Shown piece by piece: positions 8,242 to 17,649 of a DNA stretch of 64,000 bases; position 1 is the first letter of the stretch, and every line of letters begins with the position of its first letter. The stretch lies in NCBI RefSeq assembly GCF_014190915.1, contig NZ_JACHVU010000005.1:62001-126000 (forward strand), in the 5' to 3' direction. The notes under the pieces were generated by a model that saw only the letters and a program-made list of their open reading frames with translations, made no database searches and was not told the origin of the DNA. A program made the position numbers and the translations under genes. This DNA comes from Mycolicibacterium iranicum (GTDB lineage: Bacteria > Actinomycetota > Actinomycetes > Mycobacteriales > Mycobacteriaceae).

Positions 8242-11200
8242 TCAGGCCCACCAACCTGCGTTCGGCCGGAGACCGAACAAGGTGAGGAACATGTTCACGA
8301 GATGCGAGACGAAGGCCACGGTGCGTGAGACGGCCTCGCGAAAAGCGGCCACGAGGCTTTCGAAGAAATTGCTGGGGCCGGGTTCAGGCTCAGATGTCGT
8401 CGGATCTGTAGGACCTTCTGTGCTGCCAGGAGTGCTGGTCGGACTGTTCGGGTCCGAGCCGGCGGCGGTCTCATCGGTGTCGGTATAGCCGTCGCCGTCG
8501 CCGTCGCCGTCGGTGTCGGTGTCGTCGGGCCCGCTGGTGTCGGAGCCCGGGTAATTAGCGGGGTCGTTGGGGTCGCTGCCCGCTGATGCCTCATCGGCAT
8601 CGGTGTAGCCGTCGCCGTCGGAGTCGGCGTAGTTCGTTGAACCGGGGTAGCTGGAGGCGTCGTTGGGGTTGGTACCGGAGGCGGTTTCGTCGGCGTCGGG
8701 GTAGCCGTCTCCGTCGGAGTCCAGGCTGTATGAGCCCGGGTAATTGGCGGGGTCGTTGGGGTCGGTGCCTGCGGATGCCTCATCGGCATCGGTGTAGCCG
8801 TCGCCGTCGGAATCGGTGTAGTTCGAGCCTCCCGAGCCGGGGTAGCTCCCGGGGTTGGACGGGTCGGTGCCTGCGGCAGTTTCGTCGTTGTCGGTATAGC
8901 CGTCGCCGTCGGCGTCGGTGTTGTCGGGGCCGGTGGTGTCGGAGCCGGGGTAGTTGGTGGGGTCGTTGGGGTTGGTGCCCGCGGATGCCTCATCGGCGTC
9001 GGTGTAGCCGTCGCCGTCGGCGTCGGTGTAGTTCGTCGAGCCGGGGTAGCTGGAGGCGTCGTTGGGGCTGGTGCCGGCGGCGGTTTCGTCGGCGTCGGTG
9101 TAGCCGTCGCCGTCGGAGTCCAGGCCGTTTGAGCCCGGGTAATTGGCGGGGTCGTTGGGGTCGCTGCCCGCTGATGCCTCGTCGGCGTCGGTGTAGCCGT
9201 CGCCGTCGAAGTCCAGGCCTTTAGAGCCCGGGTAATTGGCGGGGTCGTTGGGGTCGCTGCCCGCTGATGCCTCGTCGGCGTCGGTGTAGCCGTCGCCGTC
9301 GGCGTCGGTGTAGTTCGTTGAACCGGGGTAGCTGGAGGCGTCGTTGGGGTTGGTGCCGGCGGCGGTTTCGTCGGCGTCGGGGTAGCCGTCTCCGTCAGAG
9401 TCCAGGCCAAGTGAGCCGGGGTAGTCCGTCGAGTCGTAGGGGTTCGTCCCGGCGGTGCCTTCGTCGGCGTCGGTGTAGCCGTCGCCGTCGGAGTCGTTGT
9501 AGTTCGAGCCTCCCGAGCCGGGGTAGCTCCAGGGGTTGGAGGGGTCAGTGCCCGCGGCGATTTCGTTGTTGTCGGTGAAGCCGTCTCCGTCGGAGTCGTA
9601 GTCGCCGGAGCCTGGATAGCTTGAGGGATTGGTGGGGTCCGTGCCTGCGGCGGTTTCGTCGTTGTCGGTGTAGCCGTCGCCGTCGGTGTCCGTAAGGCCG
9701 GATCCGGGGTAGTTGGTGGGGTCGTTGGGGTTGGTGCCAGCGGCTGCTTCGTCGGCATCGGTGTAGCCGTCGCCGTCGGCGTCGGTGTAGTTCGTCGAGC
9801 CGGGGTAGCTGGAGGCGTCGTTGGGGCTGGTGCCGGCGGCGGTTTCATCGGCGTCGGAGTAGCCGTCTCCGTCGGAGTCCAGGCCGTATGAGCCCGGGTA
9901 ATTGGCGGGGTCGTTGGGGTCGGTACCTGCGGATGCCTCATCGGCATCGGTGTACCCGTCGCCGTCGGAATCGGTGTACATCGAGCCACCCGAGCCGGGG
10001 TAGCTGGTGGAGTCTTCGGGGTTGGTGCCTGCGACGAGTTCTTCGCCGTTGCTGTAGCCGTCGCCGTCGGAATCGGTATCCGAGCCTGGATAGCTGGACG
10101 CGTCGTAAGGTTCGGTGCCGGAGGCTGTTTCGGTGCCGTCGGTATAGCCGTCGCCGTCGGAATCGGCGTCTGACCCGGGATAGCTCGATGGGTCGTTGGG
10201 GTTGGTGCCTACTGCGATCTCGTCCCCGTCGTGGTGGCCGTCGCCGTCGGTGTCTGCGGAATAACCGTCGTCTGATCCCGGATAGCTTGCGGGGTTGTAA
10301 GGGTCGCTACCGAAAGAGTTTTCTTCGTCGTCGCTGAATCCATCGCCGTCGGTGTCCGTCGTGCCGGAGCCGGGGTACTTGGTGGGGTCGTTGGGGTCGG
10401 TACCCGCTGATGCTTCGTCGGCGTCGCTGTAGCCGTCTCCGTCGGCGTCGGTGTAGTTCGTCGAGCCGGGGTAGCTGGAGGCGTCGTTCGGGCTGGTGCC
10501 GGAGGCGATTTCGTCGGCATCAGAATAGCCGTCGCCATCAGAGTCAAGGCCGTATGAGCCCGGGTAGCTGGACGAGTCGTAGGGGTCGGTGCCTGCAGAT
10601 GCCTCATCGGCATCCGTGAAGCCATCGTTGTCAGAGTCGCCGTAATAGGAATCTGTCGAACCCGGATAGTTGGAAGGATTCCAGGCATCTGTTCCGGCAG
10701 AGTTTTCGGCGTCATCGGTGAATCCGTCGCCGTCTGAATCCGTCTGCCCGGGCGACGAGTCTTCAGAGCCCGGGTAGTCGGCCGCGTCGGCGTCGTCAGT
10801 ACCCGCCGCCGATTCCTCGGCGTCGGAGAATCCATCACCGTCGGAATCGGTGCCTTCTTCGTCGGTTTCACCACCGCCACTGTTTTCCTGATCCGGAACA
10901 GGTCCGTCGCCCGAGGAGTCGGGAATGCTGTCGTCGGAGTTGGGTTCCTGACTCTCGGACTCTCCGAGGTCGGCACCGCCATCTGTCGTGCCATCTCCGT
11001 CAGCGCCGCCCTCGTTCGAAGGGGACGGTGTGCTGTCGTCGCCACCGTCATCAGGGCTGTCCTCCGTCGTAAAGCTCACCAGCATGACCGGGGACGGTGC
11101 GGGTTCGATCGGCGCGAAGAGCATGAACCCGCAAGTAACCAAACCAGCCGTCGCGATCGAGGCGCCCAGGAGTCGACGCATGCTGTTCCGCGGCGGCTGT

Positions 11201-11244
11201 GCTTCGTCAAGAGGCGAGCTATGAAGACACTCTTTATCCGGCAT
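8242..11244 (-). CDS. Exported protein with 25 thrombospondin type 3-like calcium-binding repeats
   Basis: This is a 1000-residue, extremely acidic protein. A hydrophobic segment after Met22 (residues 22-48, RRLLGASIATAGLVTCGF) looks like a signal peptide or anchor. An acidic Ser/Gly/Asp-rich linker fills residues 55-132. Twenty-five tandem units of about 30-36 residues fill 133-944, each built on DSDGDGYTDADE then AAGTDPNDP then SYPGS, the pattern of DxDxDG calcium loops in TSP3/dockerin-like repeats. A Pro/Thr-rich linker precedes a hydrophobic/amphipathic tail (about 959-1000). The start at 11244 has a GGGGG upstream; Met22 at 11181 is an alternative. Likely role: calcium-stiffened cell-surface stalk or adhesin, by inference. 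Confidence 0.85.
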   Translation of the reverse strand: MPDKECLHSSPLDEAQPPRNSMRRLLGASIATAGLVTCGFMLFAPIEPAPSPVMLVSFTTEDSPDDGGDDSTPSPSNEGGADGDGTTDGGADLGESESQEPNSDDSIPDSSGDGPVPDQENSGGGETDEEGTDSDGDGFSDAEESAAGTDDADAADYPGSEDSSPGQTDSDGDGFTDDAENSAGTDAWNPSNYPGSTDSYYGDSDNDGFTDADEASAGTDPYDSSSYPGSYGLDSDGDGYSDADEIASGTSPNDASSYPGSTNYTDADGDGYSDADEASAGTDPNDPTKYPGSGTTDTDGDGFSDDEENSFGSDPYNPASYPGSDDGYSADTDGDGHHDGDEIAVGTNPNDPSSYPGSDADSDGDGYTDGTETASGTEPYDASSYPGSDTDSDGDGYSNGEELVAGTNPEDSTSYPGSGGSMYTDSDGDGYTDADEASAGTDPNDPANYPGSYGLDSDGDGYSDADETAAGTSPNDASSYPGSTNYTDADGDGYTDADEAAAGTNPNDPTNYPGSGLTDTDGDGYTDNDETAAGTDPTNPSSYPGSGDYDSDGDGFTDNNEIAAGTDPSNPWSYPGSGGSNYNDSDGDGYTDADEGTAGTNPYDSTDYPGSLGLDSDGDGYPDADETAAGTNPNDASSYPGSTNYTDADGDGYTDADEASAGSDPNDPANYPGSKGLDFDGDGYTDADEASAGSDPNDPANYPGSNGLDSDGDGYTDADETAAGTSPNDASSYPGSTNYTDADGDGYTDADEASAGTNPNDPTNYPGSDTTGPDNTDADGDGYTDNDETAAGTDPSNPGSYPGSGGSNYTDSDGDGYTDADEASAGTDPNDPANYPGSYSLDSDGDGYPDADETASGTNPNDASSYPGSTNYADSDGDGYTDADEASAGSDPNDPANYPGSDTSGPDDTDTDGDGDGDGYTDTDETAAGSDPNSPTSTPGSTEGPTDPTTSEPEPGPSNFFESLVAAFREAVSRTVAFVSHLVNMFLTLFGLRPNAGWWA
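8413..10848 (-). repeat. DNA-level array of 25 TSP3-type repeat units
   Basis: This stretch encodes the calcium-loop repeats. Units are 90-108 bp and many neighbours are nearly identical at the nucleotide level. A recurrent module (unit ending ASSYPGSTNYT followed by DADGDGYTDADEASAG) appears at units 4-5, 11-12, 16-17, 19-20 and 23-24. Units 1-9, nearest the N-terminus, are more diverged than 10-25, as if the C-terminal part expanded more recently. Confidence 0.85.
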
Positions 11245-11450
11245 GATTGCCCCCGACCGCGTTGCCTGATAAAAGCGAAGATCAATGCGTAATTTACAGC
11301 CGCGATAGATAGCGCGTCCAGCGATCTCACCAAGTCAGAGGCGGTTGTGTGCGTAGGAAAGCATTCCGGATCCACTATTGTTTGAATCCAGTAATTCACC
11401 CTCCAATCGGTTTTAGTGATTGCGCGGTGCGACATTTGGTGTCACTGCGA

Positions 11451-11464
11451 CGCTGAACACAGCG
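11451..11464 (-). terminator. Short hairpin downstream of the NlpC/P60 gene
   Basis: The sequence CGCTG-AACA-CAGCG lies 17 nt past the NlpC/P60 stop codon, within the 236-bp, comparatively AT-rich gap before the repeat-protein gene. The stem is only 5 bp and there is no T-run, so a terminator role is weakly supported. The rest of the gap (11245-11450) is presumably the promoter and leader of the repeat-protein gene; I can assign no specific boxes. Confidence 0.3.
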
Positions 11465-11480
11465 AAATGTGCAGAGTTAT

Positions 11481-12584
11481 CTAGGCCGTCGGCCGCCAGA
11501 ATCCCTGAAAACCCTGACCCGCGTTCGCGGTCCGAATCGGCGACAGTTTGACCGGATCGCCGGCCTCCACCATGAGGCCGTTCCCGACGACCATCGCGAC
11601 ATGGCCGTCCCAGACCGCAAGGTCCCCGGGCAGCAGCGACCCAGAGGCCACGGCGCCCCCGATGTCCTGCTCCTGAGCCAGTCGCGGAATGTTCAAGCCC
11701 GCTTCGCCGTAGGCCCACTGGGTCAAGCCGCTGCAGTCGAGCCCTACGCCCGGGGTCGTCCCGCCCCACTGATACGGCACGCCCAGTTGCGTCAGGGCAT
11801 GCCGAACCGCGCTGGCGGCAACGGCATTGGGTGCCATCACCACGGAACCGTCGGGAAGCTGGATCGCCACACCGTCGCCGAACTCGGCCGCATCGGGAAC
11901 CTCGGTGCCGTCGGGGCGGGTGAACGACGCCAGTTCCGCGGGGATGGGTGACCCGGCACCCATGCCGCCGAGTCCACTCGATCCCACGCCCCCGGCCGGG
12001 GGACCCATCGGGCTTCCGGAACCTATGCCCGCGCCGGCGCCGTATCCGGCCGGCGACGTCGGTGCCGCCGATGCGGGCGGTGCGCGTCCCTCCAATGCTA
12101 TTGCGTGTCCGTCTAATTCGCCGCACAGTTCCTCGACGATCGCGATGGCCCGAGCCAGGGCATCGCGCGCGGCGGCCAACAGCTCCTTCGCCACCCCCGG
12201 CTCATCGAGGCGCGGCTCTAGTGCGGCCGCCGTGTTCTCGAAGTCGTCGACGAGGTCCTGTAATCGACGGTGCGCGCCGGCGACCGCGTGCGCCGCATCC
12301 GCGGCCACCCCGCCGAGCCCGCCCGCCCGCTCAGCGGCTTCGTCGATGGCCGCGGCGGTCGTCGCCGCGAAGTCGGAGGCCGCGTCGGCGGCGCTGCCGG
12401 ACCACTCGCTACCGGCGCGCTGCCAGGCCTGGCCGGCCGCGCCAGAGACATCGAGGAGCCTCGAGCGAATGCCGTTGAGCGTGGAGGCAGGCCCGGCGGC
12501 GGGGTCCGCAGGGAATCCGGGTCCGACGAGCGCCTGCACGCGGCGCAGCGGTGCCACGAGCGCCTCCACGGTCGCAGTGGGCAT
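11481..12584 (-). CDS. NlpC/P60 peptidase with an N-terminal helical (WXG100-like) domain
   Basis: This is a 367-residue protein. The N-terminal ~155 residues are Ala-rich and helical with a [12 protein letters not shown] stretch, resembling type VII secretion substrates. A Gly/Pro/Ser linker follows (about 160-215). The C-terminal NlpC/P60 cysteine peptidase domain has the catalytic Cys in [10 protein letters not shown] and His in [10 protein letters not shown]. The family cuts peptidoglycan stem peptides. There is no classical signal peptide, so export via an ESX system is plausible by inference. The ATG overlaps the stop of the upstream small gene (ATGA). The pair resembles remembered Rv0024/Rv0025, not a gene of this H37Rv region. 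Confidence 0.87.
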   Translation of the reverse strand: MPTATVEALVAPLRRVQALVGPGFPADPAAGPASTLNGIRSRLLDVSGAAGQAWQRAGSEWSGSAADAASDFAATTAAAIDEAAERAGGLGGVAADAAHAVAGAHRRLQDLVDDFENTAAALEPRLDEPGVAKELLAAARDALARAIAIVEELCGELDGHAIALEGRAPPASAAPTSPAGYGAGAGIGSGSPMGPPAGGVGSSGLGGMGAGSPIPAELASFTRPDGTEVPDAAEFGDGVAIQLPDGSVVMAPNAVAASAVRHALTQLGVPYQWGGTTPGVGLDCSGLTQWAYGEAGLNIPRLAQEQDIGGAVASGSLLPGDLAVWDGHVAMVVGNGLMVEAGDPVKLSPIRTANAGQGFQGFWRPTA

Positions 12585-12889
12585 CAGCGGACGCCGGCGA
12601 TCCAGGTGGCGGCCGCGTCGTCGCTGACCTGATAGGCCGTCGCCGACGTCGCCGCGGCCCGGGCACCGCCCGACAACGACCCACTCAGCGTCGCGATCAC
12701 CTCGGCGTCGCCCTCAGCTGCCCGCGTCAGCGCGGCCACGAACCGCGCCCCGACCGGGCCGTACAGGTCGGCTCCCGGCCCCAGTGCCCGCAACCGGGCG
12801 GCCGCAGCGGTCAGATCGGCCGCATGGTCGACGCAGGCGGAACTGTAGCGGTGCAGCGAATCGGGGTCGACAGACAAGCGCGCGGACAT
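12584..12889 (-). CDS. Small helical protein, ESX-1 secretion-associated (DUF2580)-like
   Basis: This 101-residue Ala-rich protein is predicted to be almost wholly helical, starting [26 protein letters not shown]. The spacing of [12 protein letters not shown] and the C-terminal WIAGVR resembles the DUF2580/WXG100-like partners encoded next to type VII substrates. It is translationally coupled (ATGA overlap) to the NlpC/P60 gene, so the two may fold or be exported as a pair. No WXG motif at the expected mid-point is visible, so membership of the family is inferred. Confidence 0.7.
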   Translation of the reverse strand: MSARLSVDPDSLHRYSSACVDHAADLTAAAARLRALGPGADLYGPVGARFVAALTRAAEGDAEVIATLSGSLSGGARAAATSATAYQVSDDAAATWIAGVR

Positions 12890-12940
12890 ATCGTTATGAC
12901 GCCGGGAAAGGTCCGGAGGTTCCCACTACAGTCGGCACCC

Positions 12941-13564
12941 ATGGATGTGCGCGTAGTCGACCACCCACTGGCCGCGGCGCGGCTGACCACCCTGCGCGAT
13001 GAGCGCACCGACAATGCGGGTTTCCGTGCCGCGCTGCGCGACCTCACGCTGATGCTCGTGTACGAAGCGACCCGTGAGCTGCCGACGCAGACCGTTTCGG
13101 TGCGCACCCCGCTGGCCGAGACTGCCGGGACGAAGCTGGCGGTGCCGCCGCTGCTGGTTCCCGTGCTGCGCGCCGGCCTCGGCATGGTCGATCAGGCCCA
13201 CGAATTGATCCCCGAGGCCAGGGTCGGCTTCGTCGGGGTGGCACGCAACGAGGAGACCCACAAGCCCACGCCGTACCTCGAATCGCTGCCCGACGACCTG
13301 AGCCGTCAACCGGTCATCGTGCTGGATCCGATGCTGGCTACCGGCGGCTCGATGGCCCACACCCTGGAGCTGCTCTACGGCCGCGACGCCGTCGACGTCA
13401 CCGTCATCTGTGTGGTCGTCGCGCCGGAAGGCTTGGCGGCGTTGGAGAAAGTCGCACCCGAGCTGAAGGTCTTCACCGCGTCGATCGACTCCGGCCTGAA
13501 TGACATCGCCTACATCGTCCCGGGTTTGGGCGACGCCGGTGATCGGCAGTTCGGTCCGCGCTAA
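12941..13564 (+). CDS. upp: Uracil phosphoribosyltransferase
   Basis: This 207-residue enzyme makes UMP from uracil and PRPP. The PRPP-binding motif [12 protein letters not shown] and the uracil-binding C-terminal segment [16 protein letters not shown] are intact, and the N-terminal VRVVDHP is typical. A TACAGT lies 8 nt before the ATG at 12941, suggesting a very short or absent leader, since no good Shine-Dalgarno is adjacent. It is divergent from the NlpC/P60 pair and overlaps the 3' end of pmmB by 4 bp. Equivalent to Rv3309c from memory. Confidence 0.95.
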   Translation: MDVRVVDHPLAAARLTTLRDERTDNAGFRAALRDLTLMLVYEATRELPTQTVSVRTPLAETAGTKLAVPPLLVPVLRAGLGMVDQAHELIPEARVGFVGVARNEETHKPTPYLESLPDDLSRQPVIVLDPMLATGGSMAHTLELLYGRDAVDVTVICVVVAPEGLAALEKVAPELKVFTASIDSGLNDIAYIVPGLGDAGDRQFGPR

Positions 13565-15150
13565 TTCCACTCCCGCACGGCAGCAGCGACCCTGTCCTGC
13601 AGATCGGCGGCGCGTGAGCGGGCCTCGACGACGTCGCCGGCGCAGCGGATCTCGATGTAGCACTTGACCTTCGGCTCTGTTCCGGAGGGGCGGATGACGA
13701 CCCGCACCGCTGCCTGATCGTCACCCCCGGTGAAGACCAGCGCGTCGGTCCGGGGTGCGAGATCTTCCGCGGCCACGGCGAACCCGGCGATGTCAGCCGG
13801 GGGTTTCGTGCGCAGCCGGGTCATCAATTCGGCTGCCTGCTGGGGACTTTCGACCCGACGGGTGACGCCGATGGTCGAGTGCACGCCGTGGCGGCGGGCG
13901 AGGTCGTCCAGAGCATCGAGCACGGTGCGCCCCTGCTGCTTCATCGCGGCGACGAGGTCGCAGACCAGGACCGCCGCGCTGATGCCGTCCTTGTCCCGCA
14001 CCGCGTCCGGATCGACGCAGTGTCCGATCGCCTCCTCGTAGGCGTACACCAGTGTCTCGGCCAGCCCGTCGTCGGCGCGGGCCAGCCACTTGAAGCCGGT
14101 CAGCGTCTCCACGTGCCGGGCGCCGTGCGCTGCGGCGATGGCCGCCAGCATGCGTGACGACACCACGGTGCTGGCGACCACTGCATCCGCCTCGCCACCC
14201 GACAAGATGTATTCGCCGAGCAGCCAACCGGTTTCGTCACCGGTGAGCATCCGCCAGCCTGACGGTGTCAGAACCCCGATCGCGCAGCGGTCCGCATCCG
14301 GGTCGAGCGCGATCGCGATGTCGGCGTCGACGTCGGCGGCGAGGGCGAGCAATTCGTCTGCAGCGCCGGGTTCTTCGGGGTTCGGGAACGGGACGGTCGG
14401 GAAATCGGGGTCGGGGGCGAACTGGCTCTCGACGACGCGCACCTCGTCGAAGCCGGCCAGAGCCAGAGCGTCCAGCGCGAACTCACCACCCACGCCGTGC
14501 ATTGGCGTCAGTGCCACCCGCACGGACCCGGTGCTGCGGCGCACCGACGCCGCCTGCTCGGTGTAGGCGCGTAAGTGCGCGACGCCGGACGGTGTGACCC
14601 CTGTCCTGGGAATCTCATCGGCAGGCGGTGCCGCGGCGATCGCGGCCTCGATGTCGCGGTCGGTGGGGGAGATGATCTGCATGCCACCGTCGAAATACAC
14701 CTTGTACCCGTTGTCTGCCGGCGGATTGTGCGACGCGGTGATCTGCACACCCGCGGCGGCGCCAAGGGTACGCACGGCGAACGCCACCGCGGGGGTCGGC
14801 ACCGGCACCGGCATCAGAAGGACCGAGAAACCCTGGGCGGCAAACACTTCAGCGGCAGCCGCGCCGAACTCGGCGGACCGGTGCCGGGCGTCGTAGCCCA
14901 CCACCACCGGTGCTCCGCCGCGTCCCCGATCGGTAAGCACCCGCGCCACCGCCCATGTCGCACGCAGCACGACGGCCAGGTTCATGCCGTTGGGTCCGGC
15001 GCGCAGCGGTCCGCGGAGGCCTGCGGTGCCGAAGGACAGCGGGTGGGAGAACCGGTCGGCGAGCTCGTCGTCGCTGCACGCCGCCAACTCGGCGGCAGCG
15101 TGGGGATCGGGATCGTGGGCGATCCACTGCTGCACGGAAGGCGGAGTCAC
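13561..15150 (-). CDS. pmmB: Phosphomannomutase/phosphoglucomutase PmmB
   Basis: This 529-residue alpha-D-phosphohexomutase interconverts hexose (or pentose) 1- and 6-/5-phosphates. The catalytic phosphoserine loop is [16 protein letters not shown], the metal loop is DPDADRCAI, and the C-terminal phosphate-binding [10 protein letters not shown] is present. Next to upp and deoD, as in H37Rv (Rv3308), it may handle ribose or deoxyribose 1-phosphate released by nucleoside phosphorylases; that link is inference. It is convergent with upp. Confidence 0.93.
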   Translation of the reverse strand: MTPPSVQQWIAHDPDPHAAAELAACSDDELADRFSHPLSFGTAGLRGPLRAGPNGMNLAVVLRATWAVARVLTDRGRGGAPVVVGYDARHRSAEFGAAAAEVFAAQGFSVLLMPVPVPTPAVAFAVRTLGAAAGVQITASHNPPADNGYKVYFDGGMQIISPTDRDIEAAIAAAPPADEIPRTGVTPSGVAHLRAYTEQAASVRRSTGSVRVALTPMHGVGGEFALDALALAGFDEVRVVESQFAPDPDFPTVPFPNPEEPGAADELLALAADVDADIAIALDPDADRCAIGVLTPSGWRMLTGDETGWLLGEYILSGGEADAVVASTVVSSRMLAAIAAAHGARHVETLTGFKWLARADDGLAETLVYAYEEAIGHCVDPDAVRDKDGISAAVLVCDLVAAMKQQGRTVLDALDDLARRHGVHSTIGVTRRVESPQQAAELMTRLRTKPPADIAGFAVAAEDLAPRTDALVFTGGDDQAAVRVVIRPSGTEPKVKCYIEIRCAGDVVEARSRAADLQDRVAAAVREWN

Positions 15151-15193
15151 CTGCTCACTTCATCAAACGCGGATCGGGCGCGCAAAGGGGCGA

Positions 15194-15691
15194 TCAGCGC
15201 GGCGGTTCGGCGATGGGCTCGGCATTGGCGAGCTTGCGCAGGATCGGTGCCACCAGCATCAGCAGGTCCACTTCGAGTTCGGAGAGATGGTCGCGCATCG
15301 TCTGGTGTAACCAGGCATCGCGCTCGGCGCGGTCGGCATCCAGCAGCCGGATGCCGTCGGCGGTCAGCTCTATCAGCTGGCGGCGCCGGTCGGTCTCATC
15401 GGGCCGGCGTGCGATCAAATCGCGGCCCACGAGCTCGTTGAGCGAGTCGGTCAACGACTGCACCCGCACATGCAGGCGCACCCCCAGCTCGGCCGGCGTC
15501 GTGACGCCGGCGCGGCTGATCTCACCGAGAAGCTGCATCTGGCTCACGGTCAGCCCGTTGTCCGGCCGGTGCCGGCGCAGCTGACGGGTGACCGCCATCA
15601 TCGATTCGCGCAGCTCGGTGGCTGCAGACGACGTGGACTCCCTCGTCATTGCCAAGCTATGGCTTGGTATCGGGCTGTCATATTCGTTCAT
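15194..15691 (-). CDS. MarR-family transcriptional regulator
   Basis: This 165-residue winged-helix repressor has the typical MarR layout: helix 1, SQMQLLGEISRAG, then the recognition region ELGVRLHVRVQSLTDSLNELVGRDLIARRPDETDRR with its wing Asp-Arg, and C-terminal dimer helices. The ATG at 15691 has GGAAAG just upstream; a second ATG at 15649 would give a 151-residue form. It is divergent from an AbrB-family membrane protein with only 48 bp between them, so it probably controls that gene and itself. Confidence 0.9.
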   Translation of the reverse strand: MNEYDSPIPSHSLAMTRESTSSAATELRESMMAVTRQLRRHRPDNGLTVSQMQLLGEISRAGVTTPAELGVRLHVRVQSLTDSLNELVGRDLIARRPDETDRRRQLIELTADGIRLLDADRAERDAWLHQTMRDHLSELEVDLLMLVAPILRKLANAEPIAEPPR

Positions 15692-15722
15692 CTTTCCAGT
15701 TTGAGATCTTGAATTACCAAGA
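15652..15722. promoter_or_regulatory. Candidate MarR operators between marR and the AbrB gene
   Basis: Two perfect inverted repeats lie here. TCTTG-AATTAC-CAAGA at 15707-15722 is in the shared intergenic gap, and CCAAGC-TATG-GCTTGG at 15652-15667 is just inside the longer marR frame. The first overlaps the only space available for both promoters. The second would sit in the marR leader if translation begins at 15649. Both are of a size suited to a dimeric winged-helix protein. Confidence 0.45.
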
Positions 15723-15739
15723 GCATACTTATTATCACG

Positions 15740-16864
15740 ATGAAATGGTGGCGACAGATACTTCGGTGGTCGATTCTTCTTGCTGTGACCGTCGGGGTCA
15801 CCGTTCCGTTGACGATGCTCGGCGTGCCGTCAGCGGCCCTGTTCGCCGCCCTGGCGGTGGGCATCGCACTGGCTTTGATGGGGGCGGGCCCGGAACGGGT
15901 GCCGCGCAAGCTCGGTCTGGCTGCGCAAGGCGTTCTCGGCGTCTACATCGGCACGATGGTGCAGCAGGATGCGCTCTCGACTCTGTCCGGCGACTGGCTC
16001 ATCGTGCTCGCCGTCGCCGTGGGGACTCTGCTTCTGAGCGTCATCGCCGGCGCCCTTCTCGGGATGCGGCGTGACGTCACGCCCCTCACGGGATCGCTGG
16101 CCCTCGTCGCCGGCGGGGCCTCCGGATTGGTGGCCATCGCGCGCGAACTCGGTGGCGACGATCGCGTCGTCGCCGTCGTGCAGTACCTGAGGGTAGGGCT
16201 GGTGACGGCATCCATGCCCGTCGTCGTCACGCTCATCTACCACGCCGACCGCGGCCATCACGCTTCCGAGGTCACGGAAACGGCCTCAGCGCCTTGGTAT
16301 CTCAGCATGGCGATGATGGCCGGCCTGATCGTGGTCGGCGCGCTCGGTGGTCGGCTGATCCGGCTGCCCGGCGCCGGGCTGCTGGGGCCGCTCGCGCTGA
16401 CGGTGGCGCTGGAGATCAGCGGATTGTCGTTCGGTCTGACGGTGCCCACACTGTTGGTGCAGGCCGGCTATGTCCTGATCGGCTGGCAGGCCGGGTTGGC
16501 CTTCACCCGTGAGTCGCTGCGCAGCGTCGGACGTCTCCTGCCCGCGGCGCTCGCCCTGATCGTGTTCATCGGGGTCGCCACGGCCGGACTCGGGGTCGTC
16601 CTGGCCCACGTGGCCGGCCTGACACCTCTGGAGGGCTACCTCGCCACCAGCCCCGGCGGGGTGTACGCGGTGCTGGCGACGGCGGTCGAGACCGGGTCGA
16701 ACGTCACCTTCGTCATCGCGGCGCAGGTGGTACGCATCCTGCTGATGCTGTTCGCCGCACCGCTCCTCGCCCGGGGCGTGGTGTGGGCGAGCCGGCGCCT
16801 GGCCCGGGATCAGAGCCGCGCGATCACCGAGGACAGCAGAGACCCCATCCGCGTCGCGGACTGA
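15740..16864 (+). CDS. AbrB-family integral membrane protein (putative transporter)
   Basis: This 374-residue, very hydrophobic protein has about ten predicted membrane helices in two repeated halves, matching the AbrB/ammonia monooxygenase-regulator membrane family. Recognisable blocks are [40 protein letters not shown] and [13 protein letters not shown], which recur in the family. Substrate is unknown; transport is a family-level inference. It is divergent from MarR and probably repressed by it. Its 3' end overlaps the convergent deoD by 55 bp. Confidence 0.85.
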   Translation: MKWWRQILRWSILLAVTVGVTVPLTMLGVPSAALFAALAVGIALALMGAGPERVPRKLGLAAQGVLGVYIGTMVQQDALSTLSGDWLIVLAVAVGTLLLSVIAGALLGMRRDVTPLTGSLALVAGGASGLVAIARELGGDDRVVAVVQYLRVGLVTASMPVVVTLIYHADRGHHASEVTETASAPWYLSMAMMAGLIVVGALGGRLIRLPGAGLLGPLALTVALEISGLSFGLTVPTLLVQAGYVLIGWQAGLAFTRESLRSVGRLLPAALALIVFIGVATAGLGVVLAHVAGLTPLEGYLATSPGGVYAVLATAVETGSNVTFVIAAQVVRILLMLFAAPLLARGVVWASRRLARDQSRAITEDSRDPIRVAD

Positions 16865-17604
16865 CGGCCCGCCTCGAGGACCTCGGCGTGGCTCAGCGGC
16901 TGGCCCGTCATCCCGGCGGCCAGGTTCGTCACCAGCGACACCCCGAGCACGTCGGCGCCGGCCGCCCGGGCGGCGATGGTCTCGTGCACCGTGGACATCC
17001 CGACCAGGTCGGCACCCATCGTGCGCAGCATCCGTATTTCGGCGGGTGTCTCGTAGTGGGGGCCGGGCAGCCCGGCGTACACGCCTTCGGCCAGGGCGGG
17101 TTCGATCTCGCGGGCGATCGCGCGCAGCCGCGGGGAATAGGCATCGACCAGGTCGACGAACTGGGCGCCCACCAGTGGCGAACGCGCCGTCAGATTCAGG
17201 TGGTCGCTGATCAACACCGGCTGCCCGACCGAGAAATCCGCACGCAGTCCACCGGCGGCGTTGGTCAAGACCACGGTCCGTGCCCCGGCTGCGCATGCGG
17301 TCCGGACCGGGTGCACAACGTGCTGCAGATCGTGGCCCTCGTAGGCGTGGATGCGTCCGAGCAGCGCCAGCACATGGTGGGGGCCGACACGCAACGAAAG
17401 GGCCTGACCGCTGTGCCCCTGCGCGCTCGGAGGGGTGAAACCGGGCAGCGCGGCCATCGGGACGGCGGCGGCGGGATCGCCGAGCTGAGCGGCCGCCGGT
17501 GCCCATCCCGACCCCAGCACCACGGCGACGTCGTACTGCTCGACGCCGGTGCGGTCCCGCAACTCGTTCGCTGCCCGCCGGGCCTGGGCTGCCGGATCGT
17601 CCAC
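16810..17604 (-). CDS. deoD: Purine nucleoside phosphorylase
   Basis: This 264-residue trimeric-type PNP cleaves inosine/guanosine and the deoxy forms to base plus (deoxy)ribose-1-phosphate. The motifs VVLGSGW (phosphate loop), [18 protein letters not shown], the purine-site [10 protein letters not shown] and VTNLAAG are present. I start at GTG 17604, matching the H37Rv Rv3307 N-terminus; TAAGCT 7 nt upstream suggests a leaderless transcript. Long upstream extension of the frame runs antisense to amiB1/amiA1 and is a shadow. Confidence 0.94.
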   Translation of the reverse strand: MDDPAAQARRAANELRDRTGVEQYDVAVVLGSGWAPAAAQLGDPAAAVPMAALPGFTPPSAQGHSGQALSLRVGPHHVLALLGRIHAYEGHDLQHVVHPVRTACAAGARTVVLTNAAGGLRADFSVGQPVLISDHLNLTARSPLVGAQFVDLVDAYSPRLRAIAREIEPALAEGVYAGLPGPHYETPAEIRMLRTMGADLVGMSTVHETIAARAAGADVLGVSLVTNLAAGMTGQPLSHAEVLEAGRQSATRMGSLLSSVIARL

Positions 17605-17649
17605 AGGCGGCAGCTTAGTGGGGCTGTGCGCAGTGAGATACTGGCCTGC
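17605..17649. promoter_or_regulatory. Shared deoD/amiB1 divergent promoter
   Basis: Only 45 bp separate the two start codons. TAAGCT on the minus strand lies 7 nt before the deoD GTG, and GATACT at 17637-17642 on the plus strand lies 7 nt before the amiB1 ATG. Both look like -10 hexamers for leaderless transcripts, so the -35 regions overlap the opposite gene's promoter and the two should compete or be co-regulated. Confidence 0.5.

Noticed and set aside
8295..9989. A 564-residue Thr/Pro/Ala-rich open frame on the minus strand
   Set aside because: It is the shifted-frame shadow of the TSP3 repeat gene; its apparent repetitiveness comes from the real repeats, and it has no start signal.
8413..10848. 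Possible CRISPR array, because of the regular ~90-bp DNA repeats
   Set aside because: Repeats are in frame, code for calcium-loop protein units, have no unique spacers of constant length, and no cas genes are nearby.
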